From positions 3,596,001 through 3,660,000 of the forward strand of contig OY751492.1 in the NCBI GenBank assembly GCA_963565915.1: DNA of 64,000 bases. Direction: 5' to 3'. Positions within the stretch are counted from its first letter, which is position 1. Every line of letters begins with the position of its first letter. The notes beneath the pieces are model-generated. The model made no database searches and was not told the origin of the DNA. It saw nothing but the letters and a program-made list of their open reading frames with translations. This document shows, piece by piece, positions 59,079-64,000 of the stretch. The position numbers and the translations under genes were made by a program. The stretch is from Entoloma clypeatum. Lineage: Eukaryota > Basidiomycota > Agaricomycetes > Agaricales > Entolomataceae.

Positions 59079-60094
59079 TTAGTACTTGGTATTACCCCCC
59101 TTAGCTTTGATTACTGCCTCTACCCTTCTTGGCATACTTTCTATCAGGTTTTGACACACTTCTGGCTCTATATTATTCCACACCTCTGCTGCTCTGTCCC
59201 AAATCTCCCAGACTCCCTTGGGTGGTGTTGGATATTCATTCAACTTCCTTTTAATATGAACCCAGAGGTGTTCAATAGGATTGAGGTCTGGGGACTGTGC
59301 AGGCCAATCCAGCAGAGCAATATTCTTGCTGTCCATCCATTTTTTGGCCTTCTTGGAGGTGTGCTTGGGGTCATTGTCCTGCTGAAAAATGATCTCCTCT
59401 TCAGAGATTCCACTCTCCTCCATGCTGGGCAGCAAATTGTCCTCCAAAATGGACACATACTGATCAGCATCCATCCTCCCCTCAACCTCTGCAAGTCTTC
59501 CCACACCTTCCCAACCCATACAACCCCAAACCATAATATTTCCTCCCCCAAACTTGACTGTGCCTGAACCTCTCTTTCAATAAGCCCCTCACCCTTCTTT
59601 TTCCAGACCCATTCCTTGCCATCTGACCCAAACCTGTTGATTTTGGTCTCATCTGACCAAATGACCCTCTTCCAGTCCTCCACTGTCCATTTCCTATGCT
59701 TCATAGCAAATGCCAACCGCCTCTTCTGATGTATGGCCTTTAAGAAAGGTCTTTTCTTCTTTGTTACAGCCTTGAATTCATGTTTTCTGAGAACCCTTCT
59801 CACAGTGTCTGGGGAGACAGGATTGGAGATGACAGTGTTGATGTGTTTGGTAGCCTGCACAGCATTGGAGGCTCTCCCTGAGGTGATTTGTGAAAGTATG
59901 TTTCGTGTGTTGGTGGGAGAAAGCTTGGATGGACGACCACCAGAAGAGAGATTGTGATGAGGAAGAAGATTCTGAAGCACTCTGGAGACAGTTGGTTGGC
60001 TGACACCCAGGTTAGAGGCAACATGACGAGTGGAGTGACCATTGGAGGCCAGAGAAAGAATGTTTTCCTTGTGGAAAGAGGAGATAGGGCGCAT
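59079..60094 (-). pseudogene. Tc1-like transposase (DD34E), frameshifted
   Basis: From the ATG at 60094 a helix-turn-helix DNA-binding region (STRHVASNLGVSQPTVSRVL) is followed by the first catalytic Asp in VIWSDETKINRFG. A one-base frameshift at about 59560-59575 separates this from the rest, in which the second Asp (FQQDNDPKHTSK) and the Glu (SPDLNPIEHLW) stand 34 residues apart, the Tc1 spacing. The frame ends at 59079. Apart from the frameshift the catalytic triad is complete. Confidence 0.92.
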
Positions 60095-60245
60095 GATTAA
60101 TTATGGAGGCTGTTGAGGTTGGATTCTTCTTATACAACTTTCCTTGACAACCCATCAGGGTTCTATTCAAGTTCCATCAGTAAGTCATGACAACTGGTTA
60201 CCATACAACCAGTGAAGCATTTGATTCTGATAATTGCCATAGGTA

Positions 60246-60265
60246 CTCACAAAACTGATTCAATG
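60246..60265 (+). repeat. Right internal copy of the TIR core, inverted
   Basis: CTCACAAAACTGATTCAATG is the reverse complement of 60431-60450, mirroring the arrangement at the left end. Confidence 0.95.
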
Positions 60266-60430
60266 AGTTGCTGATTTAATTTAATCATATCTCCATGGAT
60301 TCTGATCTAAATCATATGATTCCTTTATATTCTGAAAGCCCTGAATTAGGGCTTTCAATTATATACCAAAGGTTTAATTCAATTGGTATTCTTTGCAGAG
60401 TTATCTTGAAGGTATTCAAAAAGCAACAAA

Positions 60431-60456
60431 CATTGAATCAGTTTTGTGAGGCACTG
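60431..60456 (-). repeat. Right terminal inverted repeat of the Tc1 element
   Basis: 26 bp exact inverted match to 58839-58864. Confidence 0.95.
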
Positions 60457-60458
60457 TA

Positions 60459-60974
60459 AGTCCAAGAATCAGATCACATGGGTTCGAACTGGTTCCACAA
60501 CAAGTCCCTCAATAGGTCAACTTGGTCAATCAACGAGTTCCTCAGAAGGACGACTCGGTTCAGATCTGGCAGAGCTAAGTCCTCGCAAGGCACTTAGTTG
60601 GAGAGTGTTCGAGAGAATAGACAAGTAAGCGTTGTTTGCCTAGGTCAAGCTGAGGACCTCTACTCTAAGGTTACAGGTCTTATATACATTATCCTATAGC
60701 TATAAATAAGTAGGTGCTGCGCAGGAGCTAAATAAGCCGTTGGTTAGATAGATGTTTCAAGGGGGCTGTGGCATAGGAGTCAGAGATAAGGCCACGAGGC
60801 CGTGAGTCAGAGATAACGAGTGAGAATGTATCTAAAGGGGGAATAGTCCGAGCCATTGTGAGTCACTGGTAGAGGGGACACGTGTCCCAGGGTTGTCGGA
60901 GTAAGTGAAACGGGGTGTGATGGGGATCAAGGGTCGTGCGAGGTGCATAGAGAAGAGGGTGAAAAAGTGTAACA
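60459..60974 (-). repeat. 5' LTR of element B, second fragment
   Basis: It continues the LTR after the Tc1 insertion and ends TGTAACA at 60974, followed by the target copy CAATG. Confidence 0.95.
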
Positions 60975-61642
60975 CAATGAAGACCGATGATTGGATTACA
61001 CAATTCGGGACCCTGGTGATCAAGGGCAAGATTGAGGAAAGGCACAGTGTAACCCTTTTGGAAAGGAACACCAAGGAATCTATCATGCAACAACTCTTCC
61101 AGCAAGGGAGGAGAAAGTCCACGGTGCAGGGCACCTGTGAAGAAATTTTGGCAATCGGCAGAGCGGAAGAGACTTTCACAGCAAGACCAGGCATGAGGAC
61201 TGGCAATAACTTTGGACAACAACGCAACACATGGGGCAATCGGCCCGCATATGGTCAACAGCAGCAGCAACAACAGAGGCCCTTTGGGCAACAACAGAAC
61301 GGGGGGTACCGTCCTCAACAACAAAATGGTCAATAACAACAACAGCAGCAACCACGACGGGATCCAAATGCAATGGATGTCGATAGGAACCAGAGACGCG
61401 CTCCTGGGAATTGTTACAACTGCGGCGGACAGGGGCATTTTGCCCGAGATTGCAGATGGCCGCAGCGCAGGGTACAAGCGGCAATGATCGAACAGATCGA
61501 CGAACAAGAGGAGGAAGAAATTTTGAGACAGATCAACGCGAGGCGTCAAGCGCGCCAAGCTAATAATGGACAGCCGGGCCAACCGGCTCAGAACAACAGA
61601 CAGGCTGCAGCACAGCAGGATTTTGTAAACATCAACCAGTAA
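60975..61642 (+). pseudogene. Gag of element A, 3' part with zinc knuckle
   Basis: It continues the frame interrupted at 52407. A Gln/Asn/Gly-rich linker follows the capsid end, a TAA at 61334-61336 stands where neighbours are CAA codons, and in the same frame after it comes the zinc knuckle CYNCGGQGHFARDC (C-x2-C-x4-H-x4-C). It ends at 61640-61642. Confidence 0.85.
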
Positions 61643-61865
61643 TTCCCCCGCTGGCTCTGACAAATCGATATGAACAATTGCCTATAGACTCTTACATACA
61701 TAAAGACACTGTAAATTCTTGGTTTCAAAAGCTTATGGACGCAGCAGTTACATACAATAAAATACTATTGGACAAACCCAAAAAGGTAAAAACCCAAAAA
61801 AATAGCACAGCTTAGATACACTTGTAAACTATATCATTGGGGAGCCCTCGGCAACGAGGCTTTGT

Positions 61866-63849
61866 TTGTCCCCCACAGATGAATGCTTAATTCCCTGTTG
61901 CGAAGAATCAGATAATTTAACTAGGCAAACAGACTCTATGGGGGAACCATCTTTTATTCGATCCGCTTCTTTGGAAAAGGAGCTTATGATGAAAAGCACA
62001 CTGGAAATGTTGCAGGACAAGTGCACATTTGATGTTGAAGCATTATTACACTCAGGGGCGACAGGGATGTTCATAGATCTGGACTTTGCCAAAAGGAACA
62101 ACATTGAATTAAGGGAACTACCTTTCCCCATTCAGGTCTACAACATTGATGGCATGCTTAACCAAGGAGGTTCGATCACGCATGAAGCAGTCATGGCTAT
62201 GTGGTATAAAGGACATGTGGAGATAGCAGTGTTTGAAGCATGCAACCTAGGAAAAGCTAAAATTATTGTTGGACATACCTGGCTGAAACGCCATAATCCA
62301 GAAATCGATTGGGAAAAAGCGGAAATTAAATTATCAAGATGTCCAGAAGAATGTGGCATGCGTCGAACACATTATTTAAATAAAACTGCAAGAACCAAAT
62401 GGGGTGGAAGAATGAAAGAAGTAGTAGAAGGAAATGAAGAAGAAGTGGAGGAGGAGGTAATCCACATGCTCAGGGCAGCTAAGGGAGAACCCTCAGATGA
62501 AGTACTGGCGGAACAGGTTGTCCCCTGGAAATATCACAAATATCTATCGGTCTTTGAAAAGAAAGCATCAGAAAGGTTACCAGTCAGGAAACCATGGGAT
62601 CACGCTATAGACTTAAAACCGGATTTTGTACCAAAAAAGGCCAAAGTCTATCCCCTGTCACTGGATGAAAGGAAAGAAGTATCTGAATTTGTAAACGATC
62701 AATTACGCAAAGGATATATTTGACCTACCAAGTCACCACAAACTTCGCCGGTATTCTTTATACCCGAAAAAGACGGAAAGAAACGAATGGTACAGGATTA
62801 CCGACATATTAACAGCTGGACCGTTCGCAATAATTATCCACTCCCGTTGATTCTGGAATTGATTGATAAATTAAAGGGAAAGAAAAGGTTTACCAAAATG
62901 GACCTCAGATGGGGGTATAACAATGTACGCATCAAAGAAGGAGACCAGTGGAAAGCGGCATTTACAACCCCAGATGGAGCCTTCGAACCAACAGTTATGT
63001 TCTTCGGATTGAATAATTCCCCAAGCACGTTTCAAGCTATGATGAATGACATATTTAGAGACTTGATTGATCAAGGAGACATAGTTATCTATATTGATGA
63101 TATATTGGTAGCAACCAAAGAAGAAAAAGGACACAGTGAAATGGTGGAGGAAATTCTAAAAAGATTACGAGAAAACGACTTATTCTTAAAACCAGGAAAA
63201 TGTTTCTTTGACAGAGACGAAATAGAGTTCTTAGGGTTAATTATTGGGAAAGACGGAATTCGAATGGATCCTTCACAAGTAGACGCCATCAAACAATGGC
63301 CGAGACCAACGAAAGTCAAAGAAGTCCAGTCATTCCTAGGATTGGCCAATTTCTATCAAAGATTCATCAAAGACTTCTCTAAAGTGGCAGGGCCATTACA
63401 TAAATTAACAAGAAAAGAAACAATCTGAAATTGGAAAGAGGAACAGGAGGAAGCGTTTGATATGCTAAAGAAATTATTTACAGAAGCACCTATATTAGTA
63501 TCTCCCGATCCGGATCAGAAGTTGAGAGTAGAATCAGACGCATCGGACTTTGCTACAGGAGCAATTCTATCTATGGAATGCGAGGATGAGAAATGGAGGC
63601 CATGTGCCTTTCTATCTAAAGGATTGAATGATGTAGAACGAAATTACGACGTACACGATAAAGAAATGCTGGGCATAATTCGAGCGCTGGAAGCATGGAG
63701 ACACCACCTGGAAGGAGCCAAACATGAGGTCGAGATCTGGACCGATCATAAAAACCTCGAGTACTTCATGCAGGGATGAAAGCTTAATCGCAGACAAGCA
63801 CGCTGGGCGTTGTATCTAACATGTTTCAACTTTAAATTAATACACAAAG
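61866..63849 (+). pseudogene. Pol of element A (protease, RT, RNase H), truncated and disrupted
   Basis: The protease active site reads LLHSGATG, with His in place of the catalytic Asp. RT has the YIDDIL motif near 63090; RNase H begins VESDASDFATGAIL. In-frame TGA stops lie at 62721, 63426 and 63777; the first stands where related proteins have Arg and is probably CGA changed to TGA, the second probably TGG to TGA. The frame is cut at 63849 by the family C LTR before the integrase. No ATG opens the frame; it may be expressed with Gag by readthrough or shift in live copies. Confidence 0.88.
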
Positions 63850-64000
63850 TGTTATATCCGTCTCCGAATCTCCGATCCACTCCGATAGTCCTCCGACATT
63901 CCGGACATCTGTTACCTCTGCATCTCCGCATGTTGCCATCGTGCATTTCATATTCATAACTCCATGCCTTTATGCATTTCATATTCATATTCCCGTTTAC
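63850..64000 (+). mobile_element. LTR of retrotransposon family C, right copy (partial)
   Basis: These 151 bases begin TGTTATATCC and match the reverse complement of 976-1126 with about six differences, all transitions. The bases before it (ACAAAG) belong to element A. The rest of the element lies beyond the window. Confidence 0.92.

Larger units (their letters stand above)
58839..60456 (-). mobile_element. Tc1/mariner-type DNA transposon inserted in the 5' LTR of element B
   Basis: 1618 bp with perfect 26-bp terminal inverted repeats starting CAGTGCCTCACAAAAC, extended by about 50 more imperfect bases. The target TA is duplicated (58837-58838 and 60457-60458). Joining the flanks restores the LTR. 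It carries a Tc1-like transposase gene with one frameshift. Confidence 0.96.
52408..60974 (-). mobile_element. Ty3/gypsy chromovirus B inserted in element A
   Basis: The LTRs are at 52408-52954 (3') and 58813-58838 plus 60459-60974 (5', split by a Tc1 element). LTR ends are TGTTAC and TGTAACA on the plus strand. The target duplication CAATG is present on both sides (52403-52407 and 60975-60979). Genes on the minus strand are gag, pol with a chromodomain, and an extra reading frame. The LTRs differ by nine transitions and one 5-bp indel by eye, so the insertion is not very old. Confidence 0.95.
51150..63849 (+). mobile_element. Ty3/gypsy retrotransposon A, dead, split by nested insertions
   Basis: Gag begins at 51986, is cut at 52407 by element B, resumes at 60975, and is followed by protease, reverse transcriptase and RNase H up to 63849, where an LTR of family C cuts it. 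Removing 52408-60974 and one CAATG copy restores a continuous gag frame (KQGSMKTDDW). The left limit is set by a candidate LTR starting TGTTATGATC; the right end lies outside the window. Stops, a poly-C frameshift and a lost protease Asp show it is inactive. Confidence 0.85.

Overview
The window looks like nuclear DNA of a mushroom-forming basidiomycete (Agaricomycetes). Genes are split by many short GT-AG introns of about 50-70 nt, start codons sit behind pyrimidine-rich leaders, and the gene content is typical of that group: a DDX60-like helicase, a fungal HNH-nuclease protein, a Crinkler-headed kinase, AIG1-like GTPases, SMYD-like SET proteins, and chromodomain Ty3 elements with CpG decay. 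No rRNA, tRNA or CRISPR array was found.

Layout. 1-1126 is the 5' end of a Ty3-type retrotransposon (family C) on the minus strand, inserted into a dispersed repeat of about 290 bp (1128-1418; second copy 49888-50179). From 2.0 to 18.9 kb lies a compact, mostly housekeeping block: DDX60-like helicase (+), HNH protein (-), SDR oxidoreductase (+), coatomer zeta (-), trehalose-synthase regulatory-type subunit (-) and a secreted aspartic protease (+). From 19 to 24 kb is an accessory zone with a broken Crinkler/kinase gene, a second shorter remnant of the same gene, and between them a 58-residue secreted peptide with a knottin-like cysteine pattern. From 24 to 26 kb is gene-free AT-rich DNA bracketed by an 18-bp inverted repeat. 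From 26 to 44 kb are a MYND-finger protein, an acidic protein of unknown function, two divergently transcribed AIG1-like GTPases, a mitochondrial-type multi-RRM protein, a PPG1-like phosphatase and a secreted beta-lactamase-fold hydrolase. From 45 to 49.6 kb is a tandem array of three SET-domain genes, one dead, one of uncertain N terminus and one intact with a membrane anchor.

51-64 kb is a transposon nest. Ty3 element A (+) is split inside gag by Ty3 chromovirus B (-), whose 5' LTR is split by a Tc1-like transposon. Element A is itself cut near the end of pol by an LTR of family C, the same family as at the left edge of the window. Target-site duplications CAATG (element B) and TA (Tc1) fix the order of events. 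Coding regions in the nest carry stops, frameshifts or lost catalytic residues, and the two LTRs of B differ almost only by CpG-to-TpG/CpA transitions, which suggests cytosine methylation of this region.

The chromosomal genes are mostly in divergent or convergent pairs, not operons, so function is shared mainly within the tandem or divergent paralogue sets (SET array, GTPase pair, Crinkler copies). The points most worth following up are the small cysteine-rich peptide at 21011, an extra intact cysteine/histidine-rich reading frame behind pol in element B, the foldback ends of the Tc1 element, and the membrane-anchored SET proteins.
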